64,000 nucleotides of DNA from assembly GCF_002895435.1 (NCBI RefSeq), contig NZ_POYJ01000001.1, positions 434,001 through 498,000 of the forward strand. The letters are read 5' to 3'. The notes beneath the pieces are model-generated. The model was not told the DNA's origin and did no database searches. It saw only the letters and a list, made by a program, of their open reading frames with translations. Both the position numbers and the translations under genes were made by a program. This DNA comes from Aquimarina sediminis (GTDB lineage Bacteria; Bacteroidota; Bacteroidia; Flavobacteriales; Flavobacteriaceae). Of this stretch, positions 43,875 to 52,462 are shown in pieces (the first letter of the stretch is position 1; the number at the start of each line of letters is the position of its first letter).

Positions 43875-46800
43875 TTAAAATGTAATATCCACACCTAAAA
43901 ATAATGTACGAGAAATAGGAATCTCTTGATTTAACCTACCATCTGCTCCCGCTTCGGGATCTCTTTCTAATCTTTTGTCCTTTATATACGTATACAAATT
44001 ATTTCCTTTTACATAGACTTTAACATTAGATAACCCAATCTTATTAATTGAGGTTAATGGAAAATCATAAGATAGAGAAACCTCTCTTAATCTAATATAG
44101 CTGCCATCATATACAAATCTACTGGATCTAAAGGCGGGACTTCCAGATTGCCCATTACCATATACAAAAGCAGGAACGTCGGTAATATCACCAGGTTTTC
44201 TCCATCTTCTTTCAAAAGTTCCTCTACTTACATTTCCTGTAGAGGAGAGTCTTCTTGCTCCGTCACTATTAGTAAACCTGTTCCAGGTATCATAAACTAA
44301 ACCTCCCCAGGCAGTATATAGTTGAAAATCTAAAGCTATCCCTTTGTAAGAAAAGTGGTTTCTCAAACCTGCATAAAAATCAGGAGTAGCATTACCTATA
44401 ATAGATCTGCTAGCATTATTGTAATCAGATGTTATTTGAGTCCTTGAATCATCAATATACCAAAGAGCGTTGCCATTTTGTGGATCTACTCCTGCATATA
44501 TTGGAAGGAAGAATGTCTCTATATCTTCTCCAACGGCAGTAATTCGACTACCTCTAATGATTGGCTCTCCCCCATCACTAAGTCTGGTAATTTTATTTTT
44601 ATTTGTAGTAAAGTTAAATTTCGTAATCCAACTAAATCCCCTGTCATTAGAGATGATGTTTTTAGTAGTGATATCAAATTCAAACCCTGTATTCTCCATT
44701 GACCCAATATTATCTGCTATATCGTTGCCTTCATCAATATCAGGTTCTCCCCCGTCACCATTTGCTGCAGAAACAGGTCTCAACCTTAGGAGGTCGGTTG
44801 TTTCCCTGGTATACCAATCCAAACTACCATTAACTCTACTATTAAAAAAAGAATAGTCCAAACCAATATTAAAAGCTTTGTTGAGTTCCCATTTGATATT
44901 AGGGTTTCCTAATGAAGTAAAAATCAACCCTGGGTTTCCATTGTAATCGTTAACACTAAACAGGTCAAAAATACCTGTTTCGGGATCATTACCATTAATA
45001 CCATAACTTGTTCTTAGCTTAAGATCATCAACAAAACCGATCCAATTCATAAATGATTCATTAGCAATATTCCATCCTAAACCAACTGACCAAAATACCG
45101 CAAACTGATTGTTTTTTCCCAAATTTGATGATCCATCGCGTCTTATAGATCCACTAACCAAATATCTATTATCATAGGCGTACTCTGCATTAAGAAATAC
45201 AGAATTAAGACCTTCCTGATCTTTATCTGTTGATGCAAGAGTAAACAAACTTCCATTGGTAAGGTCCTCAAAACCATCGGGAATGTTTTCTACAGTAAGA
45301 TCGGTAAATTTATCTCTTACTTTTTGTAGTTCATATCCTCCAAAAGATTTTAAGCTATTATTGTTCCAATTGAAATTATATTTTAATAAATTTCTAAACA
45401 ACCATGAAAACAGAAAATTAGAATCTTGTTCTCCTCGACCTGAAGGCCTTCCGTCTCCAAAACCTGAGGAAAGTCTAATATACTCATCTTGGAAAGTTTG
45501 ATTCATATTGATTAAAGATTCGAATGTGAGACCATCAATAATTCTATATGACGATCCAGCTCCGGCAAGAATCCTATGATCTATATCTTTTCGTATTTCT
45601 TTTTGTGCCTGAGCAACTGGATTTTGAGTACCATTAAAGTCAAAATTAAATGTTCCATCTTCATTATATGGCGATATATCAGGTCGTATTCTATATATTG
45701 CTCTCACCGGATTTGCAAAAAAACCACTATTGGGTCTTTCTTTTGAAATCGTTTTATTATAGGATACATTCACATTAACCTTTAATCTTTCATTAAATTT
45801 ATGATCTATTTTTAATCTGGTGTTCATACGCTCAAATTGAGAGGCTAGAATAACACCTTCTTGATTAAAATACCCTCCTGAAAGGTAAAACTTTGTGTTT
45901 TCACCTCCCCCTTTTATAGAAAGATTATGCTGCTGATACAATGCATCTCTTGTTAGTAAATCATACCAATCTGTATCAACTTCAGGATTAAACCCATTAT
46001 CCTTCAAAAAATTGAGAGCATCAATATCATCTTCACGTATTCCTGCATTCTGAACACCCTCAACTAATAATTCTTGTAATTCAGGAGTGTTAAGTGGTTT
46101 AAATCGATTTGCTACCGATGCAGCGGAGAGCCCTGATTGAACACTATAAGAGATTTGCGTTTTACCTGATATACCGGACTTAGTATTAATAACTATAACA
46201 CCATTAGCACCTCTTACTCCATAAATGGATGTGGCAGCGGCATCTTTTAATACCGAAATTGCAGCAATGTCTCCAGGATTAAGAGAGGCAACCACATTAG
46301 AGTCTTTGGTTTGAAAACCGTCTATCACATATAAAGGAAATGCAGACTCAAAAGACCCAATTCCTCGAATTCTAACATTTGGTGTCGCCCCAGGTTGTCC
46401 ACTGCTAGAGGTTACTTGTACACCAGCTATATTCCCTTGAATACTTTCTTGTATAGCTGCCCTTGGGGTTGCATTTATTGTATTAGGACTAACATTTAAT
46501 ACAGAACCTGTTAACCTTGATTTTTTTTGAATTCCGTACCCTGTTACAATTACTTCTTCAAGGTTGCTTATATCTTCTTTTAAAATAACATTGATAATAT
46601 TGGTGGATACTTTTACTTCTTTTGTTTCAAATCCCACATACGAAAAGACCAATATTTCGCCTTTTTTAGCTTCAATTTTATAATTACCATTAAAATCGGT
46701 TAATGTACCATTATTTGTTCCTTTAATCACAACATTAACTCCAGGAAGGAGAAAATTATCTTCATTCCTTATCATACCGCTTACAAGATTTTGTACACTC

Positions 46801-47192
46801 TCACTTCTTAAATCTTTCTTATCTCTATCTTGGTTTGTTGACTTTTCTTCAATATAATCCAAAAGATTTTTAAGTGCTTGCTCAGATGATTCTACGTTTC
46901 TGGGGAATAATACAATTTGATTTTTATATACTTTAAAATCAATGTTGGTTTTTTTAAACAATTTACGGAGTATATCTTTTAGATTACCATTATCAGACTT
47001 CAAAGATACCTTCTTAGAAATATCAATTAAACTATTGTTATAGAAAAAGCGATATTCACTTTTTTCTTCAATTTGGTCAATTGCTACTTGTAATGTAACT
47101 CTATCCAAAGAAATAGAGATATTTTGGGAATAGACATTAAATGAAAATAGTTCCGAAAAGGTAATACAAATAAGTAAGGAATAAAATTTCAT
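43875..47192 (-). CDS. SusC/RagA-family TonB-dependent transporter with STN domain
   Basis: 1105 residues. After the signal peptide an STN domain (about residues 25-95: ISISLDRVTLQVAIDQI, then SEYRFFYNNSL) is present, as in FecA-type receptors that signal to an anti-sigma factor. A carboxypeptidase-like beta-domain follows (about 140-210, LPGVNVVIKGTNNGTLTDF). The plug opens with NLEEVIVTGYG, and the barrel fills the rest, ending in LFLGVDITF. It imports a ligand handed over by SusD. The STN domain next to fecR and the sigma gene indicates ligand-induced transcription. No polysaccharide-degrading enzyme is in the locus. Confidence 0.95.
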   Translation of the reverse strand: MKFYSLLICITFSELFSFNVYSQNISISLDRVTLQVAIDQIEEKSEYRFFYNNSLIDISKKVSLKSDNGNLKDILRKLFKKTNIDFKVYKNQIVLFPRNVESSEQALKNLLDYIEEKSTNQDRDKKDLRSESVQNLVSGMIRNEDNFLLPGVNVVIKGTNNGTLTDFNGNYKIEAKKGEILVFSYVGFETKEVKVSTNIINVILKEDISNLEEVIVTGYGIQKKSRLTGSVLNVSPNTINATPRAAIQESIQGNIAGVQVTSSSGQPGATPNVRIRGIGSFESAFPLYVIDGFQTKDSNVVASLNPGDIAAISVLKDAAATSIYGVRGANGVIVINTKSGISGKTQISYSVQSGLSAASVANRFKPLNTPELQELLVEGVQNAGIREDDIDALNFLKDNGFNPEVDTDWYDLLTRDALYQQHNLSIKGGGENTKFYLSGGYFNQEGVILASQFERMNTRLKIDHKFNERLKVNVNVSYNKTISKERPNSGFFANPVRAIYRIRPDISPYNEDGTFNFDFNGTQNPVAQAQKEIRKDIDHRILAGAGSSYRIIDGLTFESLINMNQTFQDEYIRLSSGFGDGRPSGRGEQDSNFLFSWLFRNLLKYNFNWNNNSLKSFGGYELQKVRDKFTDLTVENIPDGFEDLTNGSLFTLASTDKDQEGLNSVFLNAEYAYDNRYLVSGSIRRDGSSNLGKNNQFAVFWSVGLGWNIANESFMNWIGFVDDLKLRTSYGINGNDPETGIFDLFSVNDYNGNPGLIFTSLGNPNIKWELNKAFNIGLDYSFFNSRVNGSLDWYTRETTDLLRLRPVSAANGDGGEPDIDEGNDIADNIGSMENTGFEFDITTKNIISNDRGFSWITKFNFTTNKNKITRLSDGGEPIIRGSRITAVGEDIETFFLPIYAGVDPQNGNALWYIDDSRTQITSDYNNASRSIIGNATPDFYAGLRNHFSYKGIALDFQLYTAWGGLVYDTWNRFTNSDGARRLSSTGNVSRGTFERRWRKPGDITDVPAFVYGNGQSGSPAFRSSRFVYDGSYIRLREVSLSYDFPLTSINKIGLSNVKVYVKGNNLYTYIKDKRLERDPEAGADGRLNQEIPISRTLFLGVDITF

Positions 47193-47322
47193 AATTCTTA
47201 TTAGATGTTTTCTGGATAAGAAAACTCCCTAAAGTTTTTTTATAATTTTATATGACTTTGTCTACTCTAACTCAAGAGTCTAATTAAAAACATATTGTAA
47301 TAAACAATACACTTCATACTTT

Positions 47323-48300
47323 TTATTCTGAATTGAGCATAATTTTGCCACCTACGAACTCATAACTTATAGGAGAAGAAATTCTGAGGAGTTCTAAAAC
47401 CTCTTCTAAAGTGAGGTTATCAAACTCTCCTGTATACTTATATTGTAAAAGCGAATCAGAATTAATTACAAATTCTACATCATATTTTCTATTCAGATCT
47501 AAAACTACCTGTTTTAACGGTGTTTTATCAAAAATTAGTTTACCTTTTTGCCAGGCTATAATATGTATAGAATTTACTTTATCCACAACAATATTGCTTT
47601 TTTCTCTATCAAAAACTGCTCTTTGCGATGGTTCTAAAACGATAGTTTGTTCTTTTTGTTGTTGAAAAATTTCAACTTTACCAGTTATCAAAGTAGTCTC
47701 AATTTTCTCATCATCTGGATACGATTTTACATTAAATGAAGTCCCTAATACCTTAATATTAATATCGTCCGTATTAACAAAAAAAGGCTTGTTTATATCT
47801 CTCTTTATATCGAAAAAAGCTTCACCTACGAGCGTTACTTTTCTAATATTATCTTTAAATTTTTCAGGGTATGTAAGTCTACTACCTGCATTCAAAACTA
47901 CAGTAGAGCCATCTGGCAATGTAACCATTTTGTGATCCCCTTGTTGCGTTATAACTTCATTTGTATTACTACCAAAAAAATCTGTTGTGTTAACTACAAA
48001 ATTAGTGTTGGGAAAAGAAGAAAATAGGTACCATACCATTATCAGAGGTATCACTATTGATGAACACATTGCTGTATAGTAATATACCTTGCTTTTAGAT
48101 CTTTTAGAAGAAAATTGTTCATATTGCGCTTCAACACTATTGCCATCATATGAGTCTAAAGTTGAAGCAACATAATTTGCCTTAAGTAAATTGAATTGTT
48201 TTTGATGTTTAGTATCTTTTCTAATCCATTCGATTACTGCTTTCTTTTCATTTTCTTTTGCCGCTCCCTTAATATATTTTATGAGATCTTTTTCTTGCAT
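47323..48300 (-). CDS. FecR-family anti-sigma factor
   Basis: 325 residues. A short N-terminal sigma-binding part (EKDLIKYIKGAAKENEKKAVIEWI) precedes one membrane helix at about 73-94. The periplasmic FecR domain (HKMVTLPDGSTVVLNAGSRLTYP, VTLVGEAFFDI) and the C-terminal DUF4974 domain (LDLNRKYDVEFVINSD .. LEEVLELL) follow. It holds the ECF sigma factor inactive until the STN domain of the receptor signals. The next gene, susC, starts 131 bases downstream. A candidate ECF promoter lies directly before the start. Confidence 0.95.
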   Translation of the reverse strand: MQEKDLIKYIKGAAKENEKKAVIEWIRKDTKHQKQFNLLKANYVASTLDSYDGNSVEAQYEQFSSKRSKSKVYYYTAMCSSIVIPLIMVWYLFSSFPNTNFVVNTTDFFGSNTNEVITQQGDHKMVTLPDGSTVVLNAGSRLTYPEKFKDNIRKVTLVGEAFFDIKRDINKPFFVNTDDINIKVLGTSFNVKSYPDDEKIETTLITGKVEIFQQQKEQTIVLEPSQRAVFDREKSNIVVDKVNSIHIIAWQKGKLIFDKTPLKQVVLDLNRKYDVEFVINSDSLLQYKYTGEFDNLTLEEVLELLRISSPISYEFVGGKIMLNSE

Positions 48301-48324
48301 TAATTATGGTCTTATATTTATATA

Positions 48325-48349
48325 GACGTATAAAAAAGTTATACCCCCC
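48325..48349 (-). promoter_or_regulatory. candidate ECF-sigma promoter of fecR-susC-susD
   Basis: On the minus strand GGGGGG (48349-48344) is followed 15 bases later by CGTC (48328-48325), then a TATATAAATATAAG tract and the fecR ATG at 48300. CGTC is a common -10 core of ECF sigma factors. A G-run with T-rich spacer before it is unusual in this AT-rich DNA. Recognition by the neighbouring sigma factor is inference. Confidence 0.5.
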
Positions 48350-48366
48350 AACAGCTTTTAATTTTT

Positions 48367-48945
48367 CTAAAAAAAAGATAAAAATTCACGAAGATGTAGT
48401 CTCATATGCCTTATTGCTTTAGACATATGATTTTCTACCGTTTTAACCGAAATGTTTAGCTCGTCTGATATTTCCCTATTTTTCAAGCCTTCAATTCGAC
48501 TTTTCATAAAAACCTTTTTACATTTTTCCGGAAGTAATTCTATACTCGTTTCTATTCTTTGTTCTAACTCTTTCTCTAATATTGATAGTGTATCCCTGTC
48601 TGCCAAAGCATTATGGTTAATATATGCTTCAAGTTGAAGTACATTATTACTGCTATTAAGTTTATGCTTTTTGGATCTAAGATAATCCAGACAAGAATTT
48701 TTGGTAACTTTAAATAAGTACCCATTAATATTTGAATTGATACTTTTTCTTTTTTTCCAAGTCTTTATAAAAACATCCTGCACTACTTCCTCGGCATCTT
48801 CTTTATTAGAGATATAGCATTGTACTACATACAACAGTTTTCCATAATAAAGCTCAAAAAGAATCTTAAAAGTCTCTTTGTCTCCATCATTTATATTTTT
48901 AATGAAAAAATTATTTGTTATTTGTAATTCCTTTTTCACTGACAC
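48367..48945 (-). CDS. ECF RNA polymerase sigma factor, Bacteroidota SusC/D type
   Basis: 192 residues. Region 2 is ETFKILFELYYGKLL through EDAEEVVQDVFIKTWKKR. Region 4 reads LPEKCKKVFMKSRIEGLKNREISDEL and SVKTVENHMSKAI. This is the sigma-70 expansion family that accompanies FecR and SusC in Bacteroidota. It is upstream of fecR (66-base gap) and should drive the fecR-susC-susD genes when released. Confidence 0.95.
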   Translation of the reverse strand: MSVKKELQITNNFFIKNINDGDKETFKILFELYYGKLLYVVQCYISNKEDAEEVVQDVFIKTWKKRKSINSNINGYLFKVTKNSCLDYLRSKKHKLNSSNNVLQLEAYINHNALADRDTLSILEKELEQRIETSIELLPEKCKKVFMKSRIEGLKNREISDELNISVKTVENHMSKAIRHMRLHLREFLSFF

Positions 48946-49503
48946 AATTATTCATGGTAAAGGTAAATATTTTTTTTTAACATCATAGCAACAAAGAATT
49001 AACATTAAAACTCGATTTTTGTTATAATTTATGCTAAAAAAATTTCATTTCGACAAAAGTAATTTTTTGTAAGCTCACTCTATACTTTTGATTACATAAA
49101 TTTCTATCACCAAACATTTTTTTATTGTATACCCATACCTATCCACTGTCTTTTATATGGTATATTCTTCTTTTAATCCCATTTTTTTTTACAAGTGGTG
49201 TCCCTGAATATCCTGCAGACATAGTTTTGCTTTAATGGTTACCTATAAACATTTATAAAAATAAAACAATAACCAAACTATCAAATATAAATTTAATTTC
49301 TACTTGCTAGTAATGAATTCACTCTTCTTATGACTAAAAAATGTAATTACTTCACTTCATAAAGAGAGTCTAGAGAGGTATCATGATAATTCTTTTTACT
49401 TTTATAGATAGATGTCGTTCTTCTGATTAGGTTGCCTTTTTATCGTATAAAAAATAAAATTTAACAATATTAAACTCGTATTATTAAAACGATTCAAAAA
49501 TCA
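48946..49503. other. intergenic stretch between sigma factor and gcvT
   Basis: No coding frame, RNA gene or strong hairpin is visible. TACTTTTG, a -7-like box, occurs once on each strand (plus 49083-49090, minus 49054-49061). The minus copy lies 109 bases before the sigma-factor start and could serve it. The remainder is AT-rich filler as far as I can see. Confidence 0.4.
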
Positions 49504-49535
49504 TTTGTACACCTACACAAAGTTTTTTACATTCG
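49504..49535 (+). promoter_or_regulatory. gcvT promoter
   Basis: TTTG (49504-49507), a 20-base spacer and TACATTCG (49528-49535) make a good Bacteroidota housekeeping promoter. Transcription would start near 49542, about 30 bases before the gcvT ATG. Confidence 0.6.
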
Positions 49536-49570
49536 GCGTCAATTTGATAGATAATCTAAATCATTTTACT

Positions 49571-50653
49571 ATGCAAAATACTGCTCTAACCAAAACTCAT
49601 ACCGCTTTAGGTGCCAAAATGGTTCCTTTTGCTGGTTTCAATATGCCAGTATCCTATGAAGGTGTTAATATCGAACATGAAACTGTTCGCAATGGTGTTG
49701 GTGTATTTGATGTATCCCATATGGGAGAGTTTCTTATTACAGGTCCTAATGCTTTAGATCTTATTCAAAAAGTAACTTCAAATGATGCTTCTAAATTGAT
49801 TGACGGAAAAGCACAATACAGCTATTTACCTAATAACAAAGGAGGAGTTGTTGATGATTTGATTGTGTATAGAATTGCAAATGAAAAATACTTATTAGTT
49901 GTAAACGCTTCTAATATACAAAAGGATTGGGATTGGATAAGTAGTCATAATACCATGAACGCCGACATGAAGGATTTATCAGATGACTATTCATTATTAG
50001 CAATTCAAGGACCAAAAGCTGCTGTTGCTATGCAACCACTGACTTCTATTGATCTTGAAGCTATGAAATTTTACACTTTTGAAATAGCGGACTTTGCTGG
50101 TATAGAAAATGTTATTATCTCTGCTACTGGATATACCGGTAGTGGTGGTTTTGAAATCTACTGTAAAAATTCTGAAGTACAACAGGTTTGGGATAAAGTA
50201 TTCGAGGCTGGGGCTGATTACGAGATTAAGCCTGTAGGTCTAGCTGCTAGGGATACGTTAAGGTTAGAAATGGGATATTGCCTGTATGGGAATGATATAA
50301 ACGATACAACCTCTCCTATCGAAGCTGGATTGGGCTGGGTAACCAAGTTCTCTAAAGATTTTATTAATGCCGAAGCTTTGGCAAAAGAAAAAGAACATGG
50401 TGCAGAACGAAAATTAGTCGGTTTTGAATTAGATGAACGAGGCATTCCTCGTCAGGGTTATGATATTGTAGACAGTAATGGTAATACTATTGGAATTGTT
50501 ACTTCTGGCACAATGTCTCCATCTCTAGGAAAAGGAATTGGACTAGGGTATGTTCCTTCTGTTTTTGCTAAGCCGGGAAGTAAAATTAATATTCAGGTTA
50601 GGAAAAATGCAATCCCTGCAACGGTAGTAAAATTACCATTCTATAAAGGGTAA
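49571..50653 (+). CDS. gcvT: aminomethyltransferase (glycine cleavage T protein)
   Basis: 360 residues from ATG 49571. An upstream in-frame ATG at 49505 would overlap the promoter, so it is rejected. Motifs: [56 protein letters not shown] and SPIEAGLGW. It transfers the methylene group from the lipoyl H protein to tetrahydrofolate, releasing ammonia. LpdA at 27873 is the L protein of the same complex. The P and H genes are not in the window. A hairpin terminator follows. Confidence 0.96.
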   Translation: MQNTALTKTHTALGAKMVPFAGFNMPVSYEGVNIEHETVRNGVGVFDVSHMGEFLITGPNALDLIQKVTSNDASKLIDGKAQYSYLPNNKGGVVDDLIVYRIANEKYLLVVNASNIQKDWDWISSHNTMNADMKDLSDDYSLLAIQGPKAAVAMQPLTSIDLEAMKFYTFEIADFAGIENVIISATGYTGSGGFEIYCKNSEVQQVWDKVFEAGADYEIKPVGLAARDTLRLEMGYCLYGNDINDTTSPIEAGLGWVTKFSKDFINAEALAKEKEHGAERKLVGFELDERGIPRQGYDIVDSNGNTIGIVTSGTMSPSLGKGIGLGYVPSVFAKPGSKINIQVRKNAIPATVVKLPFYKG

Positions 50654-50673
50654 CCTTACAATAAAAAAAGTAT

Positions 50674-50722
50674 AGTTAAGTTTCAAAGTTACATAGGTGA
50701 TTTTTTGGAACTTAACTTTTTT
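50674..50722 (+). terminator. terminator after gcvT
   Basis: AGTTAAGTT (50674-50682) pairs with AACTTAACT (50709-50717), followed by TTTTT. The 26-base loop is long for a terminator, but the T-run and position fit. Confidence 0.65.
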
Positions 50723-50734
50723 ATATAGTCAACT

Positions 50735-51550
50735 TTGAAAAAGATTTTAATCATAGGAGCAAGTGGTTTTATAGGAAATTCCCTGTACAGGGAACTTAAT
50801 TCTTATTTTGATACTTACGGAACATATCGCACTGATAATGCTTTTTATGAAAAAAATCAGAAATTTTTTCAATATGATATGGAACTCGAAAATATTTCCA
50901 TTCTACTAGACAATCTCAAACCTACTCTTATAATAACTGCACTTAGAGGTAATTTTAATTCGCAACTTGATGCGCATCTACGGATTATTCAATGGATTCA
51001 AAAACACCGATCCAAGCTTATTTTTATTTCTAGCGCCAATGTATTTGATTCTTTTAGTAATTATCCATCTTATGAATACGATAAAACACTAAGTGATAGT
51101 GTTTTTGGACGTTTTAAAATTAAGATTGAAAATGCATTAATGCGTTTACCTACATATAAATATGTAATTGCACGAGTTCCTATGGTTTTTGGTTCTGGAA
51201 CTCCAAGAGTACAGGAGATAAAAACACTTTATGATCTAAAGGCTCCAATTGAAGTTTTTCCAAACGTAATAATTAATGTCACTTCAATATCTAAATTAAC
51301 CCAACAGATACACTACATCATTAATCGTAGTAAAAAAGGAATTTTTCATTTGGGTAGTATTGATTTAATCTACCATTTAGATTTGATTAAAGAAATTTGT
51401 GATACACTTGGATTAGAAGATCCAATTTTTAAACAAGTTTATGATTCTAACAATGATAGATATTTGGCTGTATTACCAAAAGATAATAAGCTTCCTAAAA
51501 ACCTACAAACTACTACACAACAAGTTATTGATTCTGTAATAGCTAAGTAA
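50735..51550 (+). CDS. NAD-dependent epimerase/RmlD-like sugar-nucleotide reductase
   Basis: 271 residues. There is no ATG at the right place. The TTG at 50735 leads straight into KKILIIGASGFIGNSLYREL, the Rossmann motif, so I take a TTG start. The catalytic pair is probably YEYDKTLSD (Tyr-x3-Lys) after FISSANVFDS. VIARVPMVFG is typical of RmlD-type extended SDRs. It starts 13 bases after the gcvT terminator. The substrate is unknown. Confidence 0.85.
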   Translation: MKKILIIGASGFIGNSLYRELNSYFDTYGTYRTDNAFYEKNQKFFQYDMELENISILLDNLKPTLIITALRGNFNSQLDAHLRIIQWIQKHRSKLIFISSANVFDSFSNYPSYEYDKTLSDSVFGRFKIKIENALMRLPTYKYVIARVPMVFGSGTPRVQEIKTLYDLKAPIEVFPNVIINVTSISKLTQQIHYIINRSKKGIFHLGSIDLIYHLDLIKEICDTLGLEDPIFKQVYDSNNDRYLAVLPKDNKLPKNLQTTTQQVIDSVIAK

Positions 51551-51607
51551 TTCTTAATGGATTCATAATTTATGGTTACAATTGATAATTCATAGTATCT
51601 TTGTATT

Positions 51608-52024
51608 ATGCTTGAAGAAGGAAAAAAAATTATATTATTTGATGGTGTTTGTAATCTATGTAATGGAGCTGTTAGCTTTATTATTAAACATGATAAAAAT
51701 GACACATTCAGATATGCATCCTTACAAAGTAAAATAGGTAAACAATTAGTCAAGGAAAGAGATATTGATACATCAAAATTAGATTCTATTCTTCTAATAG
51801 ATTCTAAAACCAGGTATTTTTACAAATCAACAGCCGCTCTGCGTATAGCAAAACAGCTGTCCGGTATATTTCCCTTACTTTCAGTTTTCCTTCTTTTACC
51901 TACATTTTTCAGAGACTGGATTTACAATATTATTGCCAAAAACAGATATAAATGGTTTGGTAAAAAAGAAAGTTGTATGATTCCAACTCCCAAACTTAGA
52001 ACTCTTTTTATTGACCAACAGTAA
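51608..52024 (+). CDS. DCC-family (DUF393) thiol-disulfide oxidoreductase-like protein
   Basis: 138 residues. The family motif D-x-x-C-x-x-C is at residues 12-18 (FDGVCNLCNG). Other marks are FRYASLQSKIG, STAALRIAKQL and the C-terminal RYKWFGKKESC. Despite its name the family has no proven enzymatic role; a thioredoxin-like active site is predicted. It is a plus-strand gene 57 bases after the epimerase-like gene, and is convergent with a small membrane-protein frame. Confidence 0.9.
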   Translation: MLEEGKKIILFDGVCNLCNGAVSFIIKHDKNDTFRYASLQSKIGKQLVKERDIDTSKLDSILLIDSKTRYFYKSTAALRIAKQLSGIFPLLSVFLLLPTFFRDWIYNIIAKNRYKWFGKKESCMIPTPKLRTLFIDQQ

Positions 52025-52043
52025 TTAATTCACACTTTATTCT

Positions 52044-52232
52044 TTATCTCGTTTGCGGAACAACTACCAAATCATTATTTGTTCCATTTTCTATTAAATA
52101 TCCTTCAGTTTGATGTTTTTTTCTTAGCTCATTAGATTGAGCATCTAACTTATTAACATTGTCAATATGCACAATACAAAGACATATGACAGCAAAAGTA
52201 ATAAGTACTATGGGTAGTAAAAGCCGTTTCAT
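52044..52232 (-). CDS. possible small single-span membrane protein
   Basis: 62 residues. The first 23 form one hydrophobic helix (RLLLPIVLITFAVICLCIV). The rest is hydrophilic (NVNKLDAQSNELRKKH). It is not a shadow of another gene, the composition is protein-like and it begins with ATG. No family is recognisable. It is convergent with the DCC gene, 19 bases apart. A chance frame cannot be excluded. Confidence 0.45.
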   Translation of the reverse strand: MKRLLLPIVLITFAVICLCIVHIDNVNKLDAQSNELRKKHQTEGYLIENGTNNDLVVVPQTR

Positions 52233-52287
52233 TTTTCAAGCGTTTTATGTGATACATCAAAAGTATGCATAAGAACAATGTTATGTA

Positions 52288-52333
52288 AGGGGGTTTTAAC
52301 TAAGAATCAATAGGGGGTTTTTCCCCCCATTGA
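52288..52333. promoter_or_regulatory. G-run direct repeat and G/C hairpin before the DUF4139 gene
   Basis: AGGGGGTTTT occurs at 52288-52297 and again at 52312-52321, 24 bases apart. The second copy is the left arm of a hairpin TCAAT-A-GGGGG / CCCCC-ATTGA (52307-52333). Such G/C-rich runs stand out in this AT-rich DNA and suggest a regulator-binding site, about 130 bases before the ATG at 52463. Confidence 0.4.
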
Positions 52334-52462
52334 GTTGTGGGATTAATGGATTACCTGAACAATCACGTGTTTTACTAAATCATAAAGCTAGTTTACTCAA
52401 TCATGGTTTTTGTTATTATATCCGTAATCTATATTCGTATAGTAACCATAAAATATGCAACT

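Noticed and set aside
44470..44856. Plus-strand open frame of 128 codons within susC
   Set aside because: It is antisense to a strongly conserved TonB-dependent transporter, has no own signals, and is one of several such shadows.
49505..49570. Upstream start of gcvT at 49505
   Set aside because: It overlaps the promoter boxes. The conserved protein begins at ATG 49571.
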